19,973 nucleotides of DNA, taken from the NCBI GenBank assembly GCA_027020105.1, contig JALUVW010000004.1, positions 1 through 19,973 on the forward strand, read 5' to 3'. The number at the start of each line of letters is the position of its first letter. Position 1 is the first letter of the stretch. The notes under the pieces are model-generated. The model was not told the origin of the DNA, did no database searches, and was given only the letters and a program-made list of their open reading frames with translations. Source of the DNA: Candidatus Falkowiibacteriota bacterium (GTDB taxonomy: Bacteria > Patescibacteriota > Patescibacteriia > Patescibacteriales > SZUA-104). Position numbers and translations under genes: made by a program. Shown piece after piece: positions 6,084 to 14,147 of this stretch.

Positions 6084-7343
6084 ATGAAAAATATGCTCTA
6101 TAATAGAAAAATTCAAGAAAAAATCAATAAATGGCTGTTTAAAGACGAAATAATCGTTTTAAACGGCCCAAGACAAGTTGGAAAAACTTCAATTTTGAAA
6201 TTAATACAAAAGGAATTAAAAAACAACGGGATTGGAGAAGATCAAATTTTTTACTTGAATTTGGAAAAATTGGAGATTTTGGACGATTTAAATAAATCCC
6301 CTGAAAACATATTGAAATACATCAAAAATAAGGCCGCAAAAAATTATTTTTTAATTGACGAAATCCAATATTTGGACAACCCCTCCAACTTTTTAAAACA
6401 TCTTTATGACGAGCACAGAAGCGCCGTTAAGCTGATTACGACAGGATCGTCGTCGCTGGAATTAAAAGCGAAACTACAGGATTCTCTGGTCGGGAGAAAG
6501 GTGGCGTTCATGATAAATCCGCTAACCTTTGAAGAATTTTTGGATTTCAAGCAAATTGAAGATAAAATCTACTACAGGCGAGAGAATATACCGAACGAAC
6601 TTCAGAATAAATTCAAAAAACTGCTGGACGAGTATTTACTTTTTGGCGGAATGCCTAAGGTGGTTTTAACTTCCGATTATGAGGACAAGAAAACTCTATT
6701 GAAAAATTATGTAAACGATTATATCAACAAAGACATTAGATATATCGGAAAAATTAACAATCTGCTGAAATTCAACCAACTAATCAAGGCGTTGGCGAGT
6801 CAAATCGGATGCCTGTTAAACATTAACGAACTTACCAACACGCTCGGCATTTCAAGAAGGGACACGCAGTCCTACCTTAATTTACTGGAGCACACTTTCG
6901 TTTTAGATAAAATACCCCCCTATAATAAAAATATTCGCTCCCAAATAACAAAGATGCCAAAAATTTATTGGTTTGATCTTGGTGTCAGAAATCAAATACT
7001 AAACAACTTTACCGACGCGCCCGATAGAGCGGATAACGGAAATATGTTTGAAAATTTTATTTATTTGGAGCTAAAATACGCCTTAGGAAAAGAAAACATC
7101 TTTTTTTACCGAACAACCCATAAGGCGGAAATTGATTTTATTATTGAAAAAAACGCCGTTGTTTACCCTGTTGAAGTGAAATACAAAACATTCAACAAGC
7201 CGGCGGGAGGGCGGGCGCTGATTAATTTCTGCCATATAAAAAATATAAATTGCCAAAACGCGTATTTAATTAATCTCAACTTAGAGGAAGACAAAGATAA
7301 AATCAAATTTTTAACATTCAACAGTTTTTTAAATATTTTCTAA
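6084..7343 (+). CDS. AAA+ ATPase with DUF4143 C-terminal domain (cassette 2)
   Basis: 419 residues. Walker A GPRQVGKTS (28-36), Walker B FLIDEIQYL, sensor TTGSSSLELK, the family segment DSLVGRKVAFMINPLTFEEF, a predicted winged helix (LLNINELTNTLGISRRDTQSY), then a C-terminal PD-(D/E)XK-like triad D351 (EIDF), E364 and K366 (VEVK). An ATG at 6093 (MLYNRK) is an equally plausible start. It resembles cassette 3 most in the motif regions but is clearly diverged from it, so the two are not a recent tandem duplication. It sits between wzm and wzt and ends two bases before the duplicated wzt 5' fragment at 7346. I see no duplicated wzm or wzt piece that would mark its own insertion. Function unknown. 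Confidence 0.9.
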   Translation: MKNMLYNRKIQEKINKWLFKDEIIVLNGPRQVGKTSILKLIQKELKNNGIGEDQIFYLNLEKLEILDDLNKSPENILKYIKNKAAKNYFLIDEIQYLDNPSNFLKHLYDEHRSAVKLITTGSSSLELKAKLQDSLVGRKVAFMINPLTFEEFLDFKQIEDKIYYRRENIPNELQNKFKKLLDEYLLFGGMPKVVLTSDYEDKKTLLKNYVNDYINKDIRYIGKINNLLKFNQLIKALASQIGCLLNINELTNTLGISRRDTQSYLNLLEHTFVLDKIPPYNKNIRSQITKMPKIYWFDLGVRNQILNNFTDAPDRADNGNMFENFIYLELKYALGKENIFFYRTTHKAEIDFIIEKNAVVYPVEVKYKTFNKPAGGRALINFCHIKNINCQNAYLINLNLEEDKDKIKFLTFNSFLNIF

Positions 7344-7345
7344 CT

Positions 7346-7488
7346 TTATGGACCCGATTATTGAAGTAAAAAACATATCAAAAAAATACAATATCACCCA
7401 CGAAAAGGGCGGGTATGTCGCCTTGCGCGATGTCCTGACCAATATAGCCAAAAATCCGTTCAAATTCGTAAAACACAAAGCGAAAGCC
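7346..7488 (+). repeat. Direct repeat DR1, left copy (5' end of wzt)
   Basis: 143 bases identical to 8941-9083 with no mismatch by eye. It starts two bases before the wzt ATG and ends exactly after codon 47. Offset between copies is 1595 bp. The flanks diverge abruptly on both sides. Confidence 0.97.
7348..7488 (+). pseudogene. Truncated 5' fragment of wzt
   Basis: This is the first 47 codons of wzt, from MDPIIEVKNISKKY to KHKAKA, identical to the intact gene at 8943. It then runs into cassette 3 DNA and stops at 7530 after 13 unrelated codons. It lacks Walker A (residues 77-85 of Wzt) and every later motif, so it cannot be an ATPase. It lies in the position expected for wzt right after wzm and cassette 2, so it is probably the original start of the gene, cut off by insertion of cassette 3. 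Confidence 0.93.
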
Positions 7489-7512
7489 CCCTGTAAACCG
7501 TCAATTTGCTAT

Positions 7513-7578
7513 ACTTTACAAATTATTTAATATTTTGTAAAATACACTTTACAAATTATTTAATATTTTGTAAAATAT
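7513..7578 (+). promoter_or_regulatory. Tandemly duplicated promoter/operator of cassette 3
   Basis: Two head-to-tail 33-bp units (7513-7545 and 7546-7578) differ only at the last base. Each holds TTTACA, 17 nt, TAAAAT (7515-7520/7538-7543 and 7548-7553/7571-7576). Each also holds a perfect inverted repeat TTTACAAA/TTTGTAAA with an 11-nt gap (7515-7522/7534-7541 and 7548-7555/7567-7574), so the operator-like symmetry coincides with the -35 and -10 boxes. The second unit would start transcripts near 7583, 13 nt before the ATG. Confidence 0.8.
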
Positions 7579-7595
7579 AACTATAAAATAACTAT

Positions 7596-8837
7596 ATGCC
7601 AGATTATAAAAATAGGGAAATATTTAAAAAAATTATTGATTATATTGAGATTCCGGAGATTATTGTGTTGCATGGCGCCAGACAAGTCGGTAAAACAACT
7701 TTGATGAAAATGGCGATTAAATATCTTGAGAATAAAAATATTGATAATATTTTTTATTTTGACTTGGAAAAAGAAAAATATTTAGATTTATGCAACAAAG
7801 GATATGAAGAAATTATCAAATATATTGAAGCTAAAAAAAAGCCGCAAAATAATAAAAAAAATTATATATTCATAGACGAAATACAATATCTGAACAACCC
7901 GTCCGGTTTGCTGAAAATTTTATACGACCATTATAAAAATAAGTATAAATTAATAGTATCGGGATCTTCAAGTTTTGCCGTTAAATCAAAATTCAAAGAC
8001 TCCTTGGTCGGCCGCGTTATTGATTTGGAAATTTTCGGTTTAAGCTTTAAGGAATTTTTAGATTTTAAAAATTTAAAATATAATTTAACATCAAACTCGG
8101 AGCTGGCTGACAGCGAATTAAAAATACTTTATAAAGAATACGCTCTGTACGGGTTCTATCCGCAAATCGTGTTAACGGATAATGTCCAGCTAAAAGAAAC
8201 CTATTTAAACAATATAATAGAAAAATACATTTACAAAGATATAAAAGATTTAGCGAATATAAAAAACATAAACAAGTTCAATAATCTTTTGAAATATTTA
8301 GCATCGCAATCTGGGCAACTGCTTAATGTAAATGAATTGTCGGAAACATTGGGTATCGCGCGCCAAACCATTGAAGAGTATCTTTTTATTTTGGAAAATA
8401 CTTATATTATTAAATTAATCCACCCTTATTATAAAAATATTCGCAGTGAATTAAGTAAAATGCCGAAAATATATTTTGAAGATTTGGGAATATTAAATAT
8501 ACTGAAAAATAAAGAGTTGTCCGATGAATTTAGCGGAAATTTTTTTGAAAATTCAATATATTCTTACTTGCGGAGAAAATTCAACGCGCAAAATATTAAT
8601 TTTTGGCGCACCGCGGCGAAACAAGAAGTTGACTTTATCATTAATCTCAAAAATTTAATTCCAATGGAGGTAAAATTAAACTATAATGACAGGACGGTGA
8701 AAAATTTAATTTATTTCAGCGAAAAATACGACGCAAAAAATATTTTTTGCGTAACCTTGAATAAAAAAGACAGTAAATATAAAAATATTAAACAATTATA
8801 CCCATGGGAAATAGAAACGCTTTCACAATTCCGATGA
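7596..8837 (+). CDS. AAA+ ATPase with DUF4143 C-terminal domain (cassette 3)
   Basis: 413 residues. Walker A GARQVGKTT (27-35), Walker B YIFIDEIQYL, sensor VSGSSSFAVKSK, family segment DSLVGRVIDLEIFGLSFKEF, predicted winged helix (LLNVNELSETLGIARQTIEEY), PD-(D/E)XK-like D346 (EVDF), E358 and K360 (MEVK). The gene is strongly AT-rich and loaded with Ile, Lys and Asn, unlike gmd, wzm or the wzt core. It is intact and bracketed by the 143-bp wzt duplication. The wHTH segment makes binding to the duplicated inverted repeat in its own promoter plausible. Family assignment is good; the activity (ATP-driven DNA transaction or cleavage) is inference. Confidence 0.9.
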   Translation: MPDYKNREIFKKIIDYIEIPEIIVLHGARQVGKTTLMKMAIKYLENKNIDNIFYFDLEKEKYLDLCNKGYEEIIKYIEAKKKPQNNKKNYIFIDEIQYLNNPSGLLKILYDHYKNKYKLIVSGSSSFAVKSKFKDSLVGRVIDLEIFGLSFKEFLDFKNLKYNLTSNSELADSELKILYKEYALYGFYPQIVLTDNVQLKETYLNNIIEKYIYKDIKDLANIKNINKFNNLLKYLASQSGQLLNVNELSETLGIARQTIEEYLFILENTYIIKLIHPYYKNIRSELSKMPKIYFEDLGILNILKNKELSDEFSGNFFENSIYSYLRRKFNAQNINFWRTAAKQEVDFIINLKNLIPMEVKLNYNDRTVKNLIYFSEKYDAKNIFCVTLNKKDSKYKNIKQLYPWEIETLSQFR

Positions 8838-8940
8838 AACGCGTAAAATGGAAAGTTGGCATACTTCAAAAAAATTTAATAAACATTTTTAATAAATATT
8901 TAACTTACAACTTTACAGACTTTATAAACTTTTAACTAAG

Positions 8941-9083
8941 TTATGGACCCGATTATTGAAGTAAAAAACATATCAAAAAAATACAATATCACCCACGAAA
9001 AGGGCGGGTATGTCGCCTTGCGCGATGTCCTGACCAATATAGCCAAAAATCCGTTCAAATTCGTAAAACACAAAGCGAAAGCC
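8941..9083 (+). repeat. Direct repeat DR1, right copy (start of intact wzt)
   Basis: Second copy of the 143-bp repeat. Here it continues into the rest of wzt, so the duplication restores a complete reading frame downstream of cassette 3. Confidence 0.97.
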
Positions 9084-10208
9084 GTGGTCGGCAAGGCGGG
9101 CCAAGAAGAGTTTTGGGCGCTCAAAGATATTAATTTCACGGTGGAAAAAGGCGAAGCGATCGGGATTATCGGAGCAAACGGCGCCGGCAAGTCCACGCTC
9201 TTGAAAATTTTGTCGCGGATAACTCCGCCCACGACCGGCGAAATAAAAATGAGAGGCAAAATCGCTTCCCTCTTGGAGGTCGGCACCGGCTTCCACCCGG
9301 AACTTACAGGCAGGGAAAACATATTTTTAAACGGCGCGATCTTGGGAATGACAAAAAAAGAAATAAGCGCCAAATTTAACAATATAGTGGAGTTTTCCGG
9401 AGTCGCCAAATTCATTGACACCCCCGTAAAAAGATATTCCTCCGGAATGTATGTCCGCCTCGCCTTCGCCGTCGCCGCCCACATGGAGCCGGATATTTTG
9501 ATAGTTGACGAAGTGCTGGCCGTCGGCGACGCGGAATTCCAAAAAAAATGCCTCGGCAAAATGGACGAAGTGACGAAAACCGCCGGACGGACCATTCTTT
9601 TTGTCAGCCATAATATGGCCGCTATTCAAAACCTCTGCAAAAGATGCGTACTGCTTGAGGGAGGCGAGATTAAAATGATCGGCGAGGCAAAGGAAGTTGT
9701 TGAAAGGTATTTAAACAGCCGAACGAGTGTGTCAAAAACACCCCTGAAAGACAGAAAGGACAGAAAAGGAATTGGCTTAATCAGGTTTACCGATATAAAA
9801 ATTACCAATAGTGAAAACTCCGAAGAAATAAAAAGTGGAGATAAGTTAAAAATATCTCTCAGGTATGAAAGTGATTTCAAAAGGAGCATTTCAAATGTTA
9901 GAATAATACTTACATTAAGAAACCGGCAAGAAATTCCGGTGTTGAGATTGGATAATCTTGTAACAAAAAATACTTTTTCGGCCATAAAGCCAAACGGAGA
10001 AATCATCTGCGAAACAGGCGAAATCAATTTAACTGAGGATTCCTACTATCTAAACCTTGCTCTGTTTAAAGATGAAAAATGGCAAGATTTTATCGCGAAC
10101 TCAATAATGTTAAAAGTTAAAAGCAATAATATAAAATATAATTATAAAATATCACCGGACAAAAATTTTAACATAATAACGACATCCTATTCTTTTATAA
10201 ATAATTAA
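8943..10208 (+). CDS. wzt: Polysaccharide ABC exporter, ATP-binding subunit with C-terminal domain
   Basis: 421 residues, the size of Wzt proteins that carry a carbohydrate-recognition extension. It drives export through Wzm. ATPase motifs: Walker A GANGAGKST (77-85), signature YSSGM (165-169), Walker B ILIVDE (185-190), switch SHN (222-224), with a long N-terminal insert before Walker A typical of this family. Residues from about 265 onward form a beta-rich tail like the Wzt C-terminal domain that selects the polymer end. DNA for the tail is clearly more AT-rich than the ATPase half. Codons 1-47 are duplicated at 7348-7488. No promoter is obvious directly upstream, so it probably depends on read-through from cassette 3. 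No Shine-Dalgarno. Confidence 0.95.
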   Translation: MDPIIEVKNISKKYNITHEKGGYVALRDVLTNIAKNPFKFVKHKAKAVVGKAGQEEFWALKDINFTVEKGEAIGIIGANGAGKSTLLKILSRITPPTTGEIKMRGKIASLLEVGTGFHPELTGRENIFLNGAILGMTKKEISAKFNNIVEFSGVAKFIDTPVKRYSSGMYVRLAFAVAAHMEPDILIVDEVLAVGDAEFQKKCLGKMDEVTKTAGRTILFVSHNMAAIQNLCKRCVLLEGGEIKMIGEAKEVVERYLNSRTSVSKTPLKDRKDRKGIGLIRFTDIKITNSENSEEIKSGDKLKISLRYESDFKRSISNVRIILTLRNRQEIPVLRLDNLVTKNTFSAIKPNGEIICETGEINLTEDSYYLNLALFKDEKWQDFIANSIMLKVKSNNIKYNYKISPDKNFNIITTSYSFINN

Positions 10209-10218
10209 GTTATGTCTT

Positions 10219-11028
10219 ATGTACAAAATAGCGCAAAAAATGAAAACCCGGCTAAAAAAAATTATGTTTTTCAGGCAAAGCAAAGCCATAGAGAAGCCGA
10301 AAAACAGAACTGATAATATTTATTTAGTATCATTTCCAAAATCTGGAAATACTTGGGTTTCTTTCTTGATAGCGAATACTATAAATAGTTATTTAAACCT
10401 AAAAATGGAAGTTAATTTTTTTAATATTCATTTTTTCGTCCCAGAAATAAGCGATTACGCCCCTCCAAGCATAGAATACTACCCTTTTAGAAAAATCGTA
10501 AAAAGCCATAATAGCTTTACAAAAGATTACAGATATATTTTTATGCTTATACGAAATCCAGCCGATGTTATGATTTCTTATTTTCATTATCTGAAAAATT
10601 TGAATCAATATAATAAGGGCATCTCATCATTCATAAGAGATGAAAAGTATGGCATAAAAGCGTGGTGCAAACATACTGAAAGCTGGTTAAATGAAAGCCT
10701 TCCTTCTCAAAGGCTGCATATATTTTTCTACGAAGATTTCAGGCAAAATCCCGAGAAAGAGTTAAGAAAAATGTTTAATTTAATGGGCTTTAATATAATG
10801 CCAAAAATACTAGAAGAAGCAGTGGAAAAATCAGATTTTTCAAACATGAAAAAATTAGAACAAACTACAGGAAGTTATTCAATGAAAAAGTATGAGAAAT
10901 TTGCCTTCGTGAGAAAGGGGAAAATTACTAATGGCGAAGAATTATCTTCTGCTGATAGGGAATTCATAAAAGAAGCAACATATAAAATTATAAAAAAAAT
11001 AGACAAAATAAAAAAAGATAATAACTGA
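10219..11028 (+). CDS. Sulfotransferase-domain protein
   Basis: 269 residues. It probably transfers sulfate from PAPS to a sugar of the polysaccharide. The 5'-phosphosulfate loop is seen as VSFPKSGNTW (37-46), the conserved His in KSHNSF (95-100), and the 3'-phosphate motif as RNPADVMISYFH (112-123). The C-terminal RKGKITNG resembles the family's RKG..G motif. It starts 10 bp after wzt, so it is likely cotranscribed. An ATG at 10240 is an alternative start. No signal peptide is visible, so it would act in the cytoplasm. With sat at 1-1070 it makes a coherent sulfation route; the APS kinase needed between them is not in the window. AT-rich like its neighbours to 14132. Confidence 0.88.
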   Translation: MYKIAQKMKTRLKKIMFFRQSKAIEKPKNRTDNIYLVSFPKSGNTWVSFLIANTINSYLNLKMEVNFFNIHFFVPEISDYAPPSIEYYPFRKIVKSHNSFTKDYRYIFMLIRNPADVMISYFHYLKNLNQYNKGISSFIRDEKYGIKAWCKHTESWLNESLPSQRLHIFFYEDFRQNPEKELRKMFNLMGFNIMPKILEEAVEKSDFSNMKKLEQTTGSYSMKKYEKFAFVRKGKITNGEELSSADREFIKEATYKIIKKIDKIKKDNN

Positions 11029-11089
11029 GTTTTATTAAATTTTAAGAATATTAAAATATAAAGTATTATCATAATAAATTTGAATCACT

Positions 11090-11989
11090 ATGCTAAAAAC
11101 AATAATAAAACAAGTATTTTCTTTTTTCGGCTTGCAAATATCAAAAATACCCAAAAAACAAAAAAATTTTTTAGGTTCACAAAAAATAAAAATAGGCAAT
11201 TTTGAAATTAAACTTAAACCGGACCACGCTCTGCCAAAAATCTTGGAAAAATGGCCCAACTATTCAGCCAACTTGCCAAGGCTCGCGTCTAAAGCAAAAG
11301 AAAAATATCCTGATTTACTTCTGATAGATGTGGGAGCAAATGTGGGGGATACAGTAGCTCTGCTAAGAAAAGAAAGTTATTTTCCGATTGTTTGCATTGA
11401 GGGGGATGCTGAATACTTTGATTTACTTAATCAAAATATTCAACAATTTAAAGATGTTTCAATATTTCAATATTTCTTAGGCGAGGAATCAGAAGTGGTT
11501 AATGCCGCAACAATAAAAGAAGATGGGACGGCAAGAATAATTAAATCTAACGATAAAATACGATTAACAACTTTAGATAAATTTATAAACACGCATTCAA
11601 GTTTCCGGTCGGCAAAAATTCTTAAAATAGATACCGATGGATATGATTTAAAAATAATAAGAGGCGGATTAAATTACATAAAACAAACAAAGCCAATATT
11701 ATTTATTGAGTATGACGAAGTTTATCTGTCTAATATCAACGATGACGGATTATCGACCTTAAAAATTTTAAAAGACATCGGTTATAACAAAATTATGTTT
11801 TATGATAATTTTGGAAGATTTTTGCTTTCAACCGAATTAATGAATGACAAGCTCATCAGGCAGCTTCACGCGTATATTAAAAATAAAAAAGGCGGCTTCC
11901 TTTATTATGATTTATGCATATTTCATAATGACGATAATGATATCGCGGCAAAATTTATAGAAGAAGAAACTCAATTTAACCTCAGGTGA
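11090..11989 (+). CDS. FkbM-family SAM-dependent methyltransferase
   Basis: 299 residues. The SAM-binding motif LLIDVGANVGDT (77-88) is followed by the acidic strand end VCIEGD, then the FkbM features TTLDKFI and KIDTDGYDLKIIRGG. The family O-methylates hydroxyls of secondary metabolites and sugars, so methylation of the glycan is a reasonable role here (inference from context). The gap of 61 bp from the sulfotransferase is AT-rich with no clear terminator. The 147 bp after it (11990-12136) hold only a weak inverted repeat CCGCCA/TGGCGG (12061-12083) and no gene. Confidence 0.88.
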   Translation: MLKTIIKQVFSFFGLQISKIPKKQKNFLGSQKIKIGNFEIKLKPDHALPKILEKWPNYSANLPRLASKAKEKYPDLLLIDVGANVGDTVALLRKESYFPIVCIEGDAEYFDLLNQNIQQFKDVSIFQYFLGEESEVVNAATIKEDGTARIIKSNDKIRLTTLDKFINTHSSFRSAKILKIDTDGYDLKIIRGGLNYIKQTKPILFIEYDEVYLSNINDDGLSTLKILKDIGYNKIMFYDNFGRFLLSTELMNDKLIRQLHAYIKNKKGGFLYYDLCIFHNDDNDIAAKFIEEETQFNLR

Positions 11990-12136
11990 AATCAAAAAAT
12001 GCTTAAATTGCTTTTTAAACATCAGGCCCAAGCCCAATAAATACGGTAAACGCGTTTTATCCGCCATCTAAATGGTTTGGCGGCAATTCAATATAATAAA
12101 TCAAAGCATATTAATCCTCGCTTAATTTGTGACATT

Positions 12137-13297
12137 ATGAAAATACACATAGACGGCATAATTTACGGCTTACAAAAAACAGGAGGCATATCTCGTTATT
12201 TTAATGAATACCTTTCCTTATTGGGCAATTTGAATGACAAAATTAATATTGAAATAATGCTGCCCAAGAAACCAAGAGGCGTCTTGCCAAAAGCAAAGAA
12301 TATCAACATTATTTTTGGCAAACATCTAAACACGCGATACCATAACAGAGTGTCGCGATATCTGGCGCAATTTATAAATAAATACACGGAAAACAAATAC
12401 TGGGGGAAAATCACAGAAGGAATATTTCACTCAACTTATTTTACCACTTATAAAAATCTGAAAATTCCTCAAGTGCTCACAATACATGATATGACTTATG
12501 AAAAATTCCCCGCTTTTTTCAATAAAAAACCGGATATGGAGTTCATTAAAAGAAAAAAACGATGCGTTGACTCGTCCGATGCTATTATTTGCGTCTCGGA
12601 GCATACAAGGCAGGATGTGATTAATTACTACGATATAGACAAAAACAAGGTTTCCGTAATCCACTTGGGCGTTAATCATAATTTTAAAAAAATTACCGAC
12701 GAAACCGTAAAAAAAAATTTTTTAAAAAGAATAAATATACAAAAACCATATTTACTGTATGTTGGAGGAAGAAAAGGGTATAAAAATTTTTCAACGCTCC
12801 TTTACGCTTTTAACATCCTAACCAATAAGGATCTGGACATGGTGGTGGTAGGCGGAGGCGAATTTACCGAAGAAGAAAATAACATTATTAACGGCTTAAG
12901 TTTAAGAAACAGAATTTATAATCTTGGTTTTGTGCCGGACAATGAATTGATTATGCTGTATAATTGCGCCGCGGCATTTGTCTTTCCTTCCTTGTACGAA
13001 GGATTTGGCATCCCAATATTGGAAGCAATGGCGTGCGGAACGCCCATGGCCTTATCCAATGTCTCGTCACTCCCGGAAGTTGCCGGAGATTCGGCGATAT
13101 ATTTTAATCCAAGAGATATTGACGATATGGCGAATAAAATACGACAAGCGATATCCGAGGGCGGAAACTCCGAGTACGTAAAAACAGGATTTGAAAGGGT
13201 TAAACATTTTTCATGGAATAAAACGGCGCAAGAAACTTTTAATGTTTACAAACGGGTATATGAACAACACAATAACAATAATAACCCCCTCGCTTAA
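12137..13297 (+). CDS. GT4-family glycosyltransferase
   Basis: 386 residues from ATG 12137 (MKIHIDGIIYG). Upstream in-frame TTG starts add unlike sequence, and GT4 proteins normally begin at this first strand. GT-B fold: N-terminal KTGGISRYF (14-22, donor/acceptor loop), linker strand YLLYVGGRKGYKN (205-217), and the nucleotide-sugar site FPSLYEGFGIPILEAMACG (283-301) with the E-x7-E pair E288/E296. It retains stereochemistry, and the sugar cannot be told from sequence. The 3' end overlaps the next gene by 38 bp, which suggests translational coupling. The C-terminus ends in an Asn-rich tail (HNNNNNPLA) created by that overlap. Confidence 0.92.
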   Translation: MKIHIDGIIYGLQKTGGISRYFNEYLSLLGNLNDKINIEIMLPKKPRGVLPKAKNINIIFGKHLNTRYHNRVSRYLAQFINKYTENKYWGKITEGIFHSTYFTTYKNLKIPQVLTIHDMTYEKFPAFFNKKPDMEFIKRKKRCVDSSDAIICVSEHTRQDVINYYDIDKNKVSVIHLGVNHNFKKITDETVKKNFLKRINIQKPYLLYVGGRKGYKNFSTLLYAFNILTNKDLDMVVVGGGEFTEEENNIINGLSLRNRIYNLGFVPDNELIMLYNCAAAFVFPSLYEGFGIPILEAMACGTPMALSNVSSLPEVAGDSAIYFNPRDIDDMANKIRQAISEGGNSEYVKTGFERVKHFSWNKTAQETFNVYKRVYEQHNNNNNPLA

Positions 13298-14132
13298 TCA
13301 GGGCCAATTCATAGAACAAACCATAAATAGCGTTCTCTCGCAAGAAGGCGATTTTTTCATTGACTACATTATTGCCGATGGAGGATCAACCGATGGGAGC
13401 GTAGAAATTATCAAAAAATACGATGAACTGCTAAAAACAAAAAAATACCCCGTTAAATGCCGCGGCATTGAATATCGCTGGTGGTCCAAACCGGACAGGG
13501 GCCAATCTCACGCTATCAACCAAGGATTCGCAATCGCCAAGGGTGATATTTTGGCATGGATTAATTCCGACGATTACTATATGCCGGATGTTTTTAGCCT
13601 TGTCGCCAGGATATACAAAAAAAACCCTGACACTGATTTGATATATGGAGACGGATGCGTCGTTAATGAAAGCGCTAACAAGAAAAAAATAGCCACATAC
13701 AGCTCCGTGAGTTTAGAAAAATTATTGCAAGGCAAATGCTATATATTCCAGCCGTCAACTTTTTTTTCTAAAAAAATATTAAACAAAGTTGGCCCGTTAG
13801 ATGAAAACCTGCATTACGCGATGGACTATGATTTATGGATTAGAATATTTAAAAACGGCAAAACGCTATATGTGCCGAAAACACTCTCCAGCTTCAGAAT
13901 CTGGGAAAAATCAAAATCGGGATCACGGCAAAAAAAATTTTTATCTGACAGAAAAAAAATATTCAAAAAATACGGAGGCGCCGTAATTGACCCTGAATCC
14001 ATCCAAAGAATTAAAAAACGAATGCCTTTTATGAATTATATAAATAAAAAATATCCAAGATTGTATGGCGCGTTTAAAAAAATTTTTTACATCTTCATAA
14101 ACAAGATAAATCGTTTAAATAAAATCTCCTAA
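13260..14132 (+). CDS. GT2-family glycosyltransferase
   Basis: 290 residues from ATG 13260 (MNNTITIITPSLNQG), the normal GT2 beginning. An ATG at 13242 adds six residues and is possible; a further upstream start at 13191 is unlikely because it would overlap the GT4 gene by over 100 bp. GT-A fold: ITPSLNQGQFIEQTI (8-22), ADGGSTDGS (39-47), DRGQSHAINQGFAIAKGDILA (79-99), metal-binding NSDD (102-105), then QPSTFF and the DYDLWIRI acceptor-side motif. It is an inverting enzyme, sugar unknown. The last 40 residues are basic and may associate with the membrane. Confidence 0.92.
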   Translation: MNNTITIITPSLNQGQFIEQTINSVLSQEGDFFIDYIIADGGSTDGSVEIIKKYDELLKTKKYPVKCRGIEYRWWSKPDRGQSHAINQGFAIAKGDILAWINSDDYYMPDVFSLVARIYKKNPDTDLIYGDGCVVNESANKKKIATYSSVSLEKLLQGKCYIFQPSTFFSKKILNKVGPLDENLHYAMDYDLWIRIFKNGKTLYVPKTLSSFRIWEKSKSGSRQKKFLSDRKKIFKKYGGAVIDPESIQRIKKRMPFMNYINKKYPRLYGAFKKIFYIFINKINRLNKIS

Positions 14133-14147
14133 AAAGTTAAAAACAAA

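Larger units (their letters stand above)
7489..8940 (+). mobile_element. Putative single-gene mobile unit: cassette 3
   Basis: These 1452 bp lie between the two copies of the 143-bp repeat and contain only a duplicated promoter/operator (7513-7578), one DUF4143 ATPase gene (7596-8837) and about 100 bp of AT-rich tail. Base composition is visibly more AT-rich than gmd, wzm or the 5' half of wzt. There are no IS-like terminal inverted repeats, transposase or integrase. Calling it mobile is inference from the flanking duplication. Alternatives are single-crossover integration of a circle, or a partial tandem duplication followed by other events. Confidence 0.6.

Noticed and set aside
6084..8837. 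Cassettes 2 and 3 as a recent tandem gene duplication
   Set aside because: The proteins share motifs but are diverged throughout and differ in base composition and promoter.
7489..8940. Conventional insertion sequence
   Set aside because: No transposase, no terminal inverted repeats at the junctions, and a target duplication far longer than any IS makes.
8936..9629. Open frames antisense to wzt (up to about 220 codons)
   Set aside because: They mirror the GC-rich codons of the ABC ATPase gene; no recognisable domain.
12077..12136. N-terminal extension of the GT4 gene from a TTG start
   Set aside because: The extra 20 residues do not resemble GT4 N-termini, and ATG 12137 begins at the first beta strand.
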